The notes under the pieces are model-generated. The model made no database searches. It was not told the DNA's origin and worked only from the letters and a program-made list of their open reading frames with translations. This document shows, piece by piece, positions 32,822-41,580 of a DNA stretch of 64,000 bases. This DNA comes from Oerskovia paurometabola (GTDB taxonomy: Bacteria > Actinomycetota > Actinomycetes > Actinomycetales > Cellulomonadaceae), in the NCBI RefSeq assembly GCF_016907365.1, contig NZ_JAFBBV010000001.1, positions 496,001-560,000 of the forward strand, written 5' to 3'. Within the stretch, counting starts at the first letter, position 1, and every line of letters starts with the position of its first letter. The position numbers were made by a program, and so were the translations under genes.

Positions 32822-34135
32822 GTGATCGATCTTCGACTTCTGCGCGACAACCCCGACGTCGTCCGCGCCAGCCAGGTGGCTCGCGGCGACGACCCCGCCC
32901 TCGTGGACCAGGCGCTCGACGCCGACTCCCGCCGTCGCAGCGCGCTGACGGACTTCGAGCAGATGCGCGCCGAGCAGAAGTCCCTGGGCAAGAAGGTCGC
33001 GCAGGCGAAGGGCGACGAGAAGACCGCCCTGCTCGCGCACACCAAGCAGCTCGCGGATGGCGTCAAGGCCCGCCAGAAGGACGCCGACGACGCCGAGGCG
33101 CAGCTCAAGTCGATCCTGTACAAGATCTCGAACGTGATCGAGGGGGCGCCCCCGGGCGGCGAGGACGACTACGTCGTGCTCCGCGAGGAGGGCACCGTCC
33201 GCGACTTCGCGGCCGAGGGCTTCACGCCCCGCGACCACCTCGAGCTGGGCGAGGGCCTGCGCGCGATCGACACCGAGCGCGGCGCCAAGGTGTCGGGCGC
33301 CCGGTTCTACTACCTGACGGGGGTCGGGGCGCGCCTCGAGCTCGCGCTGCTCAACGCGGCCATGGACCAGGCCACGCAGGAGGGCTTCACGCCCGTCATC
33401 ACGCCGACGCTCGTGCGCCCCGAGATCATGCAGGGCACGGGGTTCCTGGGTGAGCACGCGGACGAGATCTACCGCCTCGAGGCCGACGACCTGTACCTGG
33501 TCGGCACGAGCGAGGTCGCTCTCGCGGGCTACCACTCGGGCGAGATCCTCGACCTGTCGGACGGCCCCAAGCGGTACGCGGGCTGGAGCGCGTGCTACCG
33601 CCGCGAGGCCGGCTCGTACGGCAAGGACACGCGTGGCATCATCCGCGTGCACCAGTTCCACAAGGTCGAGATGTTCAGCTACGTCGACCCGGCCGACGCC
33701 GAGGCCGAGCACCAGCGTCTCCTCGCCTGGGAGGAGGCCATGCTGCGCAAGTGCGAGCTGCCGTACCGGGTGATCGACACGGCGGCGGGCGACCTCGGGT
33801 CGAGCGCGGCCCGCAAGTTCGACTGCGAGGCCTGGCTGCCGACGCAGGAGCGCTACCTCGAGCTGACGTCGACCTCGAACTGCACGACGTTCCAGGCCCG
33901 CCGCCTGGGCGTGCGCGAGCGCGTCGAGGTCGACGGCAAGTCCGAGACCCGCACGGTCGCGACGCTCAACGGCACGCTGGGCACGACGCGCTGGATCGTC
34001 GCGATCCTCGAGAACCACCAGCAGCCCGACGGCTCGGTCCGCGTCCCGGAGGGCCTGCGGCCCTACCTGGGCGGGCTCGAGGTCCTGGAGCCCATGGTCG
34101 CGTCGTCGAAGTCCACGTCGAGGGGCACAGAGTGA
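32822..34135 (+). CDS. serS: Seryl-tRNA synthetase
   Basis: The 437-residue class II synthetase charges tRNA-Ser with serine. The N-terminal long helical arm (about 1-105, [17 protein letters not shown] and the coiled coil around [18 protein letters not shown]) binds the tRNA variable arm. The catalytic core has motif 1 ([19 protein letters not shown]), motif 2 ([27 protein letters not shown]) and motif 3 ([20 protein letters not shown]). Two GTG codons are adjacent (32819 and 32822). The second gives the common actinobacterial start and suits a leaderless transcript. The stop overlaps the start of the HAD gene. Two tRNA-Ser genes occur elsewhere in this window. Confidence 0.96.
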   Translation: MIDLRLLRDNPDVVRASQVARGDDPALVDQALDADSRRRSALTDFEQMRAEQKSLGKKVAQAKGDEKTALLAHTKQLADGVKARQKDADDAEAQLKSILYKISNVIEGAPPGGEDDYVVLREEGTVRDFAAEGFTPRDHLELGEGLRAIDTERGAKVSGARFYYLTGVGARLELALLNAAMDQATQEGFTPVITPTLVRPEIMQGTGFLGEHADEIYRLEADDLYLVGTSEVALAGYHSGEILDLSDGPKRYAGWSACYRREAGSYGKDTRGIIRVHQFHKVEMFSYVDPADAEAEHQRLLAWEEAMLRKCELPYRVIDTAAGDLGSSAARKFDCEAWLPTQERYLELTSTSNCTTFQARRLGVRERVEVDGKSETRTVATLNGTLGTTRWIVAILENHQQPDGSVRVPEGLRPYLGGLEVLEPMVASSKSTSRGTE

Positions 34136-35073
34136 CGGGCCCTTCGCAGGTCGCCACGAGCACCCCCCGGCCCGACGACGTCGCTCCCGCGAGCGCGCCG
34201 TCGCACCCGGGCGAGGTGACGCCGTCGGGCGCGGACGCCCGGTCAGACGCGGCCCGTGCCGCGCACCCGGCCCGTCCGGGGGAGGGGCCGCTGCTCGTCG
34301 CGCTCGACATCGACGGGACGATCCTGAGCCACGACGACGTCCTGAGCGACGGTGTCGCGGACGCGATCGCCGCCGTGCGCGCGGCGGGGCACCACGTGCT
34401 GCTGTCGTCGGGGCGGTCGCTCATCGCGGTGCTGCCCATCGCCGAGCGCCTGGGCCTGACCGAGGGGTACATGGTGTGCTCGAACGGCGCCGTGACGGCC
34501 CGCTTCGACGACGCGTCGCCCACGGGGTACGTGGTCGACGAGATGATCACGTTCAACCCGGAGAACGCGCTGCGGCTGCTGCGCGACCAGCTCCCGGACG
34601 CGCTCTTCGCGGTCGAGGACGTCGGGATCGGCTTCCGCATGAACGACCTCTTCCCGCACGGTGAGCTCGACGGCGTGCACGACGTGGTCGACTTCGAGGA
34701 GCTGTGGTCGGGCGAGGTCACGCGTGTCGTGGTGCGCAACCCGGGGTCGACGAGCGAGGAGTTCAGCGCGCTGGCCGGGTCCCTGGGGCTGAGCGACGTC
34801 ACGTACGCGGTGGGTTGGACCGCGTGGATGGACATCGCGCCGCTCGGCGTGACCAAGGCGAGCGCCCTCGAGCGCGTGCGCGGGCTGCTGGGCGTGGCCC
34901 CGGGCGCGACGGTGGCCGTGGGTGACGGCAGCAACGACATCGACATGCTGCGCTGGGCGGGTCGCGGGGTGGCCATGGGCCATGCCGAGCCAGAGGTCAA
35001 GGCGGCGGCGGACGAGGTCACGGGCAGCATCGACGAGGCCGGTGCGGTCGCGGTGCTGCGCAGCCTGGTCTGA
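34132..35073 (+). CDS. HAD-superfamily hydrolase, Cof type
   Basis: The 313-residue protein has a disordered N-terminus of about 50 residues and then a HAD fold with a type IIB cap. Motif I is [12 protein letters not shown] with the nucleophile Asp and general acid, motif II is VLLSSGRS, motif III is the lysine in GVTKASALE, and motif IV is [11 protein letters not shown]. The cap (about 130-230) is of the Cof/YbiV type. Family members dephosphorylate sugar phosphates, nucleotides or flavin precursors; the substrate here is unknown. Its GTG overlaps the serS stop (GTGA), so it is probably co-transcribed with serS. Confidence 0.88.
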   Translation: MTGPSQVATSTPRPDDVAPASAPSHPGEVTPSGADARSDAARAAHPARPGEGPLLVALDIDGTILSHDDVLSDGVADAIAAVRAAGHHVLLSSGRSLIAVLPIAERLGLTEGYMVCSNGAVTARFDDASPTGYVVDEMITFNPENALRLLRDQLPDALFAVEDVGIGFRMNDLFPHGELDGVHDVVDFEELWSGEVTRVVVRNPGSTSEEFSALAGSLGLSDVTYAVGWTAWMDIAPLGVTKASALERVRGLLGVAPGATVAVGDGSNDIDMLRWAGRGVAMGHAEPEVKAAADEVTGSIDEAGAVAVLRSLV

Positions 35074-35109
35074 TGCTCTTCGCTGATCCCCGTGCCGAGA
35101 TAGAACGCG

Positions 35110-35165
35110 CTGCGCGAGGTAGAACGCCCCGCGCGCTACTTCGCGCAGGACGTCCTACCTCGCGG
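35110..35165. repeat. 56-bp hairpin repeat, copy 1
   Basis: It is identical to 35639-35694 at 53 of 56 positions. Its ends CGCGAGGTAGAACG and CGTCCTACCTCGCG form a 14-bp stem with one mismatch. A partial unit precedes it at about 35097-35110. It lies between the HAD and GNAT genes and ends 9 bp before the GNAT -10. Confidence 0.85.
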
Positions 35166-35173
35166 GGCCCCGC

Positions 35174-35179
35174 TAGGCT
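35174..35179 (+). promoter_or_regulatory. -10 element (TAGGCT) of a leaderless gene
   Basis: TAGGCT lies six bases before the GTG of the GNAT gene. Confidence 0.5.
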
Positions 35180-35185
35180 GCGCGC

Positions 35186-35632
35186 GTGAACGACGCAGCA
35201 GCCACCACGATCGTCCGGCGGGCCGCGGCCGACGACCTCGACGCCGTCTGGCCGTTGGCCCGTGACTTCGCGACGTCGTTCAGGCCGCGCCGCGAACCCT
35301 TCGAGTCGACGTTCGGGGTGCTGCTGGCGGCTCCCGACGCCTTGCTGCTGGTCGCGGACCAGGGGAGCGGCGCCGTCGGGTACCTGCTGGCGCACCGTCA
35401 CCCGACGTTCCTCGCCAACGGCACCGTGGTCTGGGTCGAGGAGGTCATGGTCGACCCAGGGCTTCGTGGTCAGGGCGTCGGGCGGAAGATGATGCTGGCT
35501 GCCGAGACCTGGGCTGCCGAGTCCGGGGCTGCCTACGTGTCGCTCGCGAGCAGACGGTCGGGCGACTTCTACCGCGCGCTCGGCTACGAGGACTCGGCGA
35601 CGTTCTACAAGAGGTCGGTCGCGGCGAGGTAG
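35186..35632 (+). CDS. GNAT-family N-acetyltransferase
   Basis: A 148-residue single-domain acetyltransferase. It shows TIVRRAAADDLDAVWPLARDF at the start, WVEEVMVDPGLRGQGVGRKMMLAAETWA, in which RGQGVGRKM is the acetyl-CoA loop (motif A), and SRRSGDFYRALGYEDSATFYKRSV at the end. It is typical for GNAT proteins that acetylate small amines or protein N-termini; the substrate is unknown. The gene is flanked on both sides by nearly identical 56-bp hairpin repeats, and its stop codon lies in a partial repeat unit, which makes this a compact cassette. The GTG at 35186 follows TAGGCT by six bases. Confidence 0.85.
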   Translation: MNDAAATTIVRRAAADDLDAVWPLARDFATSFRPRREPFESTFGVLLAAPDALLLVADQGSGAVGYLLAHRHPTFLANGTVVWVEEVMVDPGLRGQGVGRKMMLAAETWAAESGAAYVSLASRRSGDFYRALGYEDSATFYKRSVAAR

Positions 35633-35638
35633 GACGTT

Positions 35639-35694
35639 CTGCGCGAGGTAGAACGCCCTGCGCACTACTTCGCTCAGGACGTCCTACCTCGCGG
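35639..35694. repeat. 56-bp hairpin repeat, copy 2
   Basis: Second copy, with three base differences from copy 1 in direct orientation. It lies between the convergent GNAT and map stop codons, where its stem (35642-35655 with 35680-35693) could act as a two-way terminator. A partial unit precedes it from about 35624. Confidence 0.85.
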
Positions 35695-35708
35695 TCAGCC
35701 GGGGAGGG

Positions 35709-36491
35709 TCAGTCGCGCGCCGTCAGGACGAGCGGGCCGTCCTCCGTGATGGCGACCGTGTGCTCCGAGTGCGCGCCGCGCGAGCCGTCGGCGCTGCGCA
35801 GCGTCCAGCCGTCGGGGTCGGTGAAGATCTCGTCGGTCGTCTCGAGGAACCACGGCTCGATCGCGATCACGAGGCCCGGCTTGAGGGGGAAGCCGCGGCC
35901 CTTGCGGCCGTCGTTGGGCACGTGGGGGTCGCCGTGCATGGTGCGGCCCACGCCGTGCCCGCCGAAGTCGGTGTTGATCCGGTAGCCCGCCCCGTGGCCC
36001 ACGGCGGCGATCGCGGCCGAGATGTCGCCGACCTTGTTGCCCGGCTGCGCGGCCGCGATCCCTGCGGCGAGGGCCTCCTGGGTCGCGACGATGAGCTTCT
36101 GGTCCGCGGCACCACGGTCGCCCGCCCGCGGGTTCCCGACGACGAACGAGACGGCGCTGTCCGAGACCCAGCCGTCGACCGACGCCGCGAAGTCGAGGCT
36201 CAGCAGGTCGCCGTCCTGGAGGCGGTAGTCGAACGGCAGGCCGTGCAGCACGGCGTCGTTGACCGACGTGCAGATGACCTTGCCGAAGGGGCTCGCCCCG
36301 AACGACGGGTGGTAGTCGATGTAGCAGGACTCGGCGCCGCGGTCCTTGATCATCTCGTGGGCCATCGCGTCGAGCTCGAGCAGGTTGACGCCGACCTTCG
36401 CGGCCGCGCCGACCTGCGTGAGGACGTCCGCGACGAAGCGGCCCGCCGGGCGCATCTGCTCGATCTCGCGGGGGGTCCTCAGCTCGATCAT
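35709..36491 (-). CDS. map: Methionine aminopeptidase, type I
   Basis: The 260-residue enzyme removes the initiator methionine from nascent proteins. The pita-bread fold is clear: IELRTPREIEQMRPAGRFVADVL at the start, DYHPSFGASPFGKVICTSVNDAVLHGLP, with the two-metal ligands in LLSLDFAAS (Asp), DSAVSF (Asp), GHGVGRTMHGDPHV (His), AIEPWF (Glu) and SEHTVAITEDGP (Glu). There is no N-terminal SH3-binding or zinc-finger extension, so this is the short type Ia form. The ATG at 36489-36491 has AGAGGA seven bases upstream. The open frame continues upstream without a ribosome-binding site. Confidence 0.94.
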   Translation of the reverse strand: MIELRTPREIEQMRPAGRFVADVLTQVGAAAKVGVNLLELDAMAHEMIKDRGAESCYIDYHPSFGASPFGKVICTSVNDAVLHGLPFDYRLQDGDLLSLDFAASVDGWVSDSAVSFVVGNPRAGDRGAADQKLIVATQEALAAGIAAAQPGNKVGDISAAIAAVGHGAGYRINTDFGGHGVGRTMHGDPHVPNDGRKGRGFPLKPGLVIAIEPWFLETTDEIFTDPDGWTLRSADGSRGAHSEHTVAITEDGPLVLTARD

Positions 36492-36717
36492 GGTGTTCCT
36501 CTCGGTGCGTGCGGGTGCGTGCCGGGTCGCCGCGGGAAGTCGCGGCGGCCTCCGACCTGTTCCCAGGGTGTCACGGGAGGGTGCCCGGGGTGCAACCGCG
36601 CGGCCTCCGCGGCCGCTCGTGGGGGCCCGTCGTGAACCGCCCGCGCCGCCCGGATCGTCGTCGTCCGCCCGCGCCGTGAATCGCTTCTGCTCCGTGGACG
36701 GGGGACAATCGCTCCTC

Positions 36718-37725
36718 GTGGCAGGAATTGACGAGGTAGCGCAAGCGGCTGGTGTGTCGACCGCGACGGTCTCGCGTGCGCTGCGGGGGCTGCCGAACGT
36801 GTCGGCCTCGACGCGGGCACGGGTCCGCGCGGAGGCCGAGCGGCTGGGGTACGTCCCGTCGCCGTCGGCGGCGTCGCTCGCGACCGGGCGGACCCGGACG
36901 ATCGGCGTGATCACGCCGTGGGTGAGCCGGTGGTTCTTCGCGAACGTCATCGAGGGTGCCGAGCGGGCGCTGCGCTCGGTGGGCTACGACGTGCTGCTCT
37001 ACACGTTCGAGGTCGACGACGGGCGTCCGCGCCGCACGGTCGACCCGACGGTGCTGCGGCGCCGTGTCGACGGCACGCTCGTGGTCGGGCTGCCGCTCGA
37101 GGACGACGAGGTGGCCTCGCTCGTGGCGCTGGGGACGCCCCTGGCCTTCGTGGGCTCGGGGCCGGCGGACCAGGTGACGGTCCGCCTCGACGACGTGCGG
37201 ACCGGTTCATTGGCGACCCGTCACCTGCTGGACCTGGGGCACCGGGTCGTCGGGCACATCACGGGCCAGCCGGACCTGGTCTCGTCCTGGTCGCCGCCGG
37301 TCGAGCGCTCGACGGGGTACGAGCGCGCGCTCCGCAAGGCCGGCATCGAGCCGTCACCGGACCTGATGGTCAACGGTGGCTTCGACGTCGCGGGTGGGCG
37401 GTCCTCGACCAAGGAGCTGTTGCGTCGTCGCCCGGACGTCACGGCGATCTTCGCGGCGTCGGACGAGATGGCGATGGGCGCGATCCTCGCGGCGCGCGAC
37501 CTGGGCCTGGACGTGCCGCGCGACCTGTCGGTGATCGGGGTCGACGGGCACGACCTGGGCGAGCTCGTCGGGCTGACGACGATCGGGCAGGACGCCTACC
37601 AGCAGGGGGCGGACGCGTCGATGCTGCTCATGGAGATGATCAACGGCGCCCCGGTGCCCGAGAGCCTGACCTACCCGACGCACCTGGTCCGTCGGTCGTC
37701 GACGTCGCAGCCGCGTCGCCGGTGA
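36718..37725 (+). CDS. LacI-family transcriptional regulator
   Basis: The 335-residue repressor-type protein has an N-terminal helix-turn-helix with hinge (IDEVAQAAGVSTATVSRALRGLPNVSASTRARV) and a periplasmic-binding-protein-like sugar sensor domain (about 60-330) with TIGVITPWVSRWFFANVIEGAE, GHRVVGHITG and SVIGVDGHDLGELVGLTTIGQD. It probably controls the sugar ABC genes that follow on the same strand, where a canonical LacI-type operator is found 99 bp before the binding-protein start. The GTG at 36718-36720 starts the HTH directly; a GACAAT eight bases upstream may be its -10. Confidence 0.9.
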   Translation: MAGIDEVAQAAGVSTATVSRALRGLPNVSASTRARVRAEAERLGYVPSPSAASLATGRTRTIGVITPWVSRWFFANVIEGAERALRSVGYDVLLYTFEVDDGRPRRTVDPTVLRRRVDGTLVVGLPLEDDEVASLVALGTPLAFVGSGPADQVTVRLDDVRTGSLATRHLLDLGHRVVGHITGQPDLVSSWSPPVERSTGYERALRKAGIEPSPDLMVNGGFDVAGGRSSTKELLRRRPDVTAIFAASDEMAMGAILAARDLGLDVPRDLSVIGVDGHDLGELVGLTTIGQDAYQQGADASMLLMEMINGAPVPESLTYPTHLVRRSSTSQPRRR

Positions 37726-37821
37726 TCGGGACCTGCTGACCCCCTTTCCGGCTTGCTGACGGGCTTTCGCAGGTCACCAGGGGTGGGAGCGCGACCACCG
37801 TGAGCGGTTGCAAGGCGTCAT

Positions 37822-37841
37822 GAGTAACGGAATCGTTACTC
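37822..37841. promoter_or_regulatory. Inverted repeat upstream of the sugar ABC operon
   Basis: GAGTAACG and CGTTACTC form a perfect 8-bp palindrome around GAAT, 33 bp upstream of the LacI-type operator. It could be a second operator for another regulator. Its GC content is lower than that of its surroundings. Confidence 0.45.
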
Positions 37842-37874
37842 GCGAACGGGCCTCCTGCGCTTGCGCAACAGCGA

Positions 37875-37888
37875 TGTAAACGCTTGCA
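37875..37888. promoter_or_regulatory. LacI/GalR-family operator
   Basis: TGTAAACGCTTGCA fits the CG-centred LacI-family palindrome TGnAAnCGnTTnCA exactly. It lies between the LacI gene and the sugar-binding protein gene and is the probable target of that repressor. Confidence 0.7.
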
Positions 37889-37979
37889 TGGCAAGTGGGG
37901 CGGTCGAGTCGAGGACGATGGACCGCGACACCCGCGGGCCGACCGCGATGTCAGCACCACAACGCTGTGGAGGAATGTC

Positions 37980-39368
37980 ATGACCAGAAGCACCCTGTCA
38001 CCCAAGCGCCGTGCCCTCGCGGCCGTCGCCGGCGGAGCAAGCCTCGCGCTCGTGCTCACCGCCTGCGGCGGTAGCGGAGGGGGCGACGAGACGTCCGGCT
38101 CGTCCGGCGAGGCGTCCAGCATCGACTGCGCCCCCTACGAGGAGTTCGGCGACCTCGACGGCACGTCCGTCAACGTCTACACCTCGATCGTCGACCCGGA
38201 GGCGCAGACCCAGAAGGACTCCTACAAGCCGTTCGAGGACTGCACGGGCGTGACGATCGACTACGAGGGTTCCCGCGAGTTCGAGGCCCAGCTCCTCGTC
38301 CGCGTCAAGGCAGGCAACGCACCTGACATCGCCTACCTGCCGCAGCCCGGCCTCCTTCAGACGATCGTGCGGGACACCGGCACCATCGTCCCGGCGCCGG
38401 ACGCGACCGTGAAGAACGTCGACGAGAACTGGGAAGCCTCCTGGAAGGACTACGGCACGGTCGACGGCGTCTTCTACGCCGCCCCGCTCGGCGCCAACGT
38501 CAAGTCGTACGTCTGGTACTCGCCCGCCGTGTTCGAGGACAGCGGCTACGAGGTCCCCGAGACGTGGGACGACCTCATGGCGCTGTCTGCCCAGTACTCC
38601 GAGGACAACGACGGGGCGCTGCCCTGGTGCGCAGGAGTCGAGTCCGGTGACGCGACGGGCTGGCCGGGCACCGACTTCGTCGAGGACATGATGCTGCGCA
38701 CCGCAGGTCCGGACGTCTACGACCAGTGGTACAAGCACGAGATCCCCTTCAACGACCCCCAGGTCGTCACGGCGTTCGACGCCGCCGGCGAGGTCCTCAA
38801 GGACCCGGCCATGGTCAACGCAGGCCTCGGCGGGGTCGACTCGATCGCCACGACCCCGTGGACCGACGCGGGCTTCGGTCTGCTCGACGGGACGTGCTTC
38901 CTGCACCGCGCCGCGAACTTCTACCAGACGCAGTTCCCCGAGGGCACCGACGTGTCGAAGGACGGCGACGTCTTCGCGTTCTACCTGCCGACCAACCAGA
39001 CCGACATCAAGCCCGTCGAGGTGGGCGGCGAGTTCGTCGCCGCGTTCAACGACCGCCCCGAGGTCCAGGCCTTCCAGACGTACCTGTCGAGCGCCGAGTG
39101 GGCCAACGCCAAGGCAAAGGCCACGCCCGACGGTGGGTGGGTCAGCGCCAACAAGGGGCTCGACCCGGAGAACCTCTCGACCGAGTTCGACAAGCTCTCG
39201 GCCGACATCCTCGCCGACCCGTTGACCGTCAGCCGCTTCGACGCCTCCGACCTGATGCCGGGTGCCGTGGGCGCCGGGACGTTCTGGACCGGGATCGTCA
39301 ACTGGCTCACCGGGGCCAGCACCCAGGAGGTCGTCGACCAGATCGAGGCGTCCTGGCCCGCCTCCTGA
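37980..39368 (+). CDS. Sugar ABC transporter binding lipoprotein (alpha-glucoside AglE-like)
   Basis: The 462-residue class I binding protein has a basic N-terminus, a hydrophobic signal and the lipobox LTAC (Cys near residue 29), then a Gly/Ser linker. The mature part shows VTIDYEGSREFEAQLLVRVKAGNAPDIAYLPQPGLL, YAAPLGANVKSYVWYSPAVFEDSGYEVPETWDDL and the conserved DFVEDMMLRTAGPDVYDQWYKHEIPF, close to binding proteins of alpha-glucoside systems. The ATG at 37980 has a GGAGG about eight bases upstream; a longer open frame begins before it but lacks a signal. The LacI-type operator lies about 90 bp upstream. Confidence 0.88.
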   Translation: MTRSTLSPKRRALAAVAGGASLALVLTACGGSGGGDETSGSSGEASSIDCAPYEEFGDLDGTSVNVYTSIVDPEAQTQKDSYKPFEDCTGVTIDYEGSREFEAQLLVRVKAGNAPDIAYLPQPGLLQTIVRDTGTIVPAPDATVKNVDENWEASWKDYGTVDGVFYAAPLGANVKSYVWYSPAVFEDSGYEVPETWDDLMALSAQYSEDNDGALPWCAGVESGDATGWPGTDFVEDMMLRTAGPDVYDQWYKHEIPFNDPQVVTAFDAAGEVLKDPAMVNAGLGGVDSIATTPWTDAGFGLLDGTCFLHRAANFYQTQFPEGTDVSKDGDVFAFYLPTNQTDIKPVEVGGEFVAAFNDRPEVQAFQTYLSSAEWANAKAKATPDGGWVSANKGLDPENLSTEFDKLSADILADPLTVSRFDASDLMPGAVGAGTFWTGIVNWLTGASTQEVVDQIEASWPAS

Positions 39369-39395
39369 CCGAGCACGCCCGCAACGAGGCGTGAG

Positions 39396-39433
39396 GAGCC
39401 GGGGCCCGTCGTCCACGCGACGGGCCCCGGCTC
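39396..39433 (+). terminator. Intra-operon hairpin after the sugar-binding protein gene
   Basis: A perfect 16-bp stem (39396-39411 with 39418-39433) with a six-base loop lies 27 bp past the stop of the binding protein and 116 bp before the permease start. Such hairpins commonly lower permease expression relative to the binding protein. Confidence 0.7.
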
Positions 39434-39548
39434 AGCACGTCCCCGCAGGCGACCGAGCATCAGAGCACCACCCCGCCCGCCGGACCACGACCGCGGGTGA
39501 CCGAACCGCCCCAGCCCGCCGACGCCGTCGGGCAGACCGGAGGCCCTC

Positions 39549-40538
39549 ATGGACTTCTTCACCACACCGGAGACCACCGCCGAGAAGCTCGGCCTGATGG
39601 TCTTCGCGATGCTCCTCTTCGTCGTCGTGATGGGAGGCCTGCTCTTCGCCGTCGACAAGCCCAAACGCGTCCCGCGCTGGGTCGTCGTGCTGTGCTTCCT
39701 CGGACCGGCCGTCCTCCTGGTGATCTTCGGCCTCGTCTACCCCGGGATCCTGACCATCCTCTCGTCGTTCAAGAACAAGACCGGGGCCGAGTGGGTCGGC
39801 CTCGACAACTACGTCACGGCGTTCACGACCGACCAGTTCCAGATCGTGCTGCGCAACACCGCGGTCTGGGTCATCCTCGTGCCCATCGTCTCGACGTTCA
39901 TCGGCCTCGTGTACGCGGTGCTCGTCGACCGCACCCGCTTCGAGAAGGTCGCCAAGGGCCTGATCTTCCTGCCCATGGCCATCTCCATGGTGGGCGCCTC
40001 GATCATCTGGAAGTTCGTCTACGAGTACCGCCCCGACCAGGCGAACATCCAGCAGACCGGCCTGCTCAACCAGCTCCTCGTGTGGATCGGCATCCCCCCG
40101 CAGCAGTTCCTCATCAACCAGCCGACCAACACGCTGTTCCTCATCGTCGTCATGATCTGGATCCAGACCGGGTTCGCGATGACGATCCTGTCGGCCGCGA
40201 TCAAGGCCATCCCCGACGACATCGTCGAGGCCGCGCGTCTCGACGGGCTCCACGGCATCGGGATGTTCCGCTACATCACCGTGCCCAGCATCCGACCCGC
40301 GCTCGTCGTCGTGGTCACGACCATCGCCATGGGCACCCTCAAGGTCTTCGACATCGTCCGGACCATGACGGGCGGCCAGTTCGGGACGTCGGTCGTGGCG
40401 AACGAGTTCTACACGCAGAGCTTCCGCCAGTCCAACGAAGGGCTGGGAGCCGCGCTCGCGGTCATCCTGTTCGTCCTCGTCATCCCGATCGTGGTCTACA
40501 ACGTCCGCCAGCTCCGCCTCTCCGAGGAGGTCCGATGA
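39549..40538 (+). CDS. Sugar ABC transporter permease, MalF/AglF type
   Basis: The 329-residue inner-membrane permease has eight predicted helices: two N-terminal ones (LGLMVFAMLLFVVVMGGLLFAV and VVVLCFLGPAVLLVIFGLVYP) and the six-helix transport core. The EAA loop that contacts the ATPase is present as EAARLDGLHGIGMFRYITVP. The segment WKFVYEYRPDQANIQQTGLLN resembles AglF-type permeases for alpha-glucosides. It pairs with the next gene, with which it overlaps by four bases (ATGA). No ATPase gene is in the operon. Confidence 0.9.
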   Translation: MDFFTTPETTAEKLGLMVFAMLLFVVVMGGLLFAVDKPKRVPRWVVVLCFLGPAVLLVIFGLVYPGILTILSSFKNKTGAEWVGLDNYVTAFTTDQFQIVLRNTAVWVILVPIVSTFIGLVYAVLVDRTRFEKVAKGLIFLPMAISMVGASIIWKFVYEYRPDQANIQQTGLLNQLLVWIGIPPQQFLINQPTNTLFLIVVMIWIQTGFAMTILSAAIKAIPDDIVEAARLDGLHGIGMFRYITVPSIRPALVVVVTTIAMGTLKVFDIVRTMTGGQFGTSVVANEFYTQSFRQSNEGLGAALAVILFVLVIPIVVYNVRQLRLSEEVR

Positions 40539-41473
40539 CCGCCGTCCCGCCCACGCTGCCTGCTTCCGTCGACGCGGAGGCGTCGAAGGACATCCAGCGC
40601 GTCGGCAAGCTCTCGCGCGCCGAACGTCGGGCGATCGCCGTCAAGGGCAGGCTCAGCTCCCCGTGGGCGTCGGGCCTCGCGATCGTCATCGCGATCCTGT
40701 GGACGATCCCGTCGGTCGGCCTCCTCGTCACGTCGTTCCGGCCCGCCCTCGACATCCGCCGCTCCGGCTGGTGGACCACGCTGAGCGACCCTCAGTTCAC
40801 GCTCGACAACTACAACGACGTCCTCTTCGGGTCCGCCGACCTCGCGTCGTTCTTCGTCAACTCGATCGTCATCACGCTCCCGGCGGTCGTCATCCCCATC
40901 TCGATCGCGCTCCTCGCGGCCTACGCGTTCGCGTGGATCGACTTCAAGGGGCGCAACCTGCTGTTCGTCGCGGTGTTCGCGCTGCAGATCGTGCCCATCC
41001 AGATCACGCTCATCCCGCTCCTGTCGGCCTACGTCGACGCCGACATCAACGGCACGTTCTGGACCGTGTGGCTGTCCCACTCGATCTTCGCGCTGCCCCT
41101 CGCGATCTTCCTCCTGCACAACTTCATGAAGGAGATCCCCTCGTCCCTCATCGAGGCCGCGCGCATGGACGGCGCGGGACACGTCAAGATCTTCTTCCAG
41201 GTCCTCATGCCGCTGCTCGTGCCCGCGATCGCGTCGTTCGCGATCTTCCAGTTCCTGTGGGTGTGGAACGACCTCCTCGTCGGCCTCACGTTCGCCAACC
41301 AGGACTCGCGCCCGCTGACCGTTGCGGTCGCCGACCTCGCCGGGACGCGCGGCAACGCCTGGCACCTGCTCACCGCCGGAGCGTTCGTGTCGATGATCGT
41401 GCCGCTCATCGTGTTCCTGGCGCTCCAGCGGTACTTCGTGCGAGGCCTCCTGGCTGGTTCCGTCAAGGGGTGA
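40535..41473 (+). CDS. Sugar ABC transporter permease, MalG/AglG type
   Basis: The 312-residue permease has a cytoplasmic N-terminus of about 45 residues and six helices. The EAA motif is EAARMDGAGHVKIFFQVLMP, followed by LLVPAIASFAIFQFLWVWNDLLVGLTF and the C-terminal LALQRYFVRGLLAGSVKG typical of the MalG group. The ATG at 40535 lies in an ATGA overlap with the upstream permease. The system probably uses a shared MsmK/UgpC-type ATPase encoded elsewhere, as is common for sugar importers in actinobacteria. Confidence 0.92.
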   Translation: MTAVPPTLPASVDAEASKDIQRVGKLSRAERRAIAVKGRLSSPWASGLAIVIAILWTIPSVGLLVTSFRPALDIRRSGWWTTLSDPQFTLDNYNDVLFGSADLASFFVNSIVITLPAVVIPISIALLAAYAFAWIDFKGRNLLFVAVFALQIVPIQITLIPLLSAYVDADINGTFWTVWLSHSIFALPLAIFLLHNFMKEIPSSLIEAARMDGAGHVKIFFQVLMPLLVPAIASFAIFQFLWVWNDLLVGLTFANQDSRPLTVAVADLAGTRGNAWHLLTAGAFVSMIVPLIVFLALQRYFVRGLLAGSVKG

Positions 41474-41568
41474 GGTACCTGCTCGCCCGACAGCTGTGGG
41501 CCCCCTCTCCCTGGTGCCGTCGTGGCTCACGGGGGTGCTGGTGCGTGAGGGGACTCCTGGCGCCGACG

Positions 41569-41574
41569 TAGGGT
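41569..41574 (+). promoter_or_regulatory. -10 element (TAGGGT) of a leaderless gene
   Basis: TAGGGT lies six bases before the GTG of the EamA transporter gene. Confidence 0.5.
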
Positions 41575-41580
41575 CGTCTC

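Noticed and set aside
35097..35694. Insertion sequence or transposon around the GNAT gene
   Set aside because: No transposase is present, the repeats are direct rather than terminal inverted, and no target duplication is visible; kept as a repeat cassette only.
37726..37980. A riboswitch or small RNA before the sugar-binding protein gene
   Set aside because: The two palindromes are short and operator-like, and no conserved riboswitch core was recognised.
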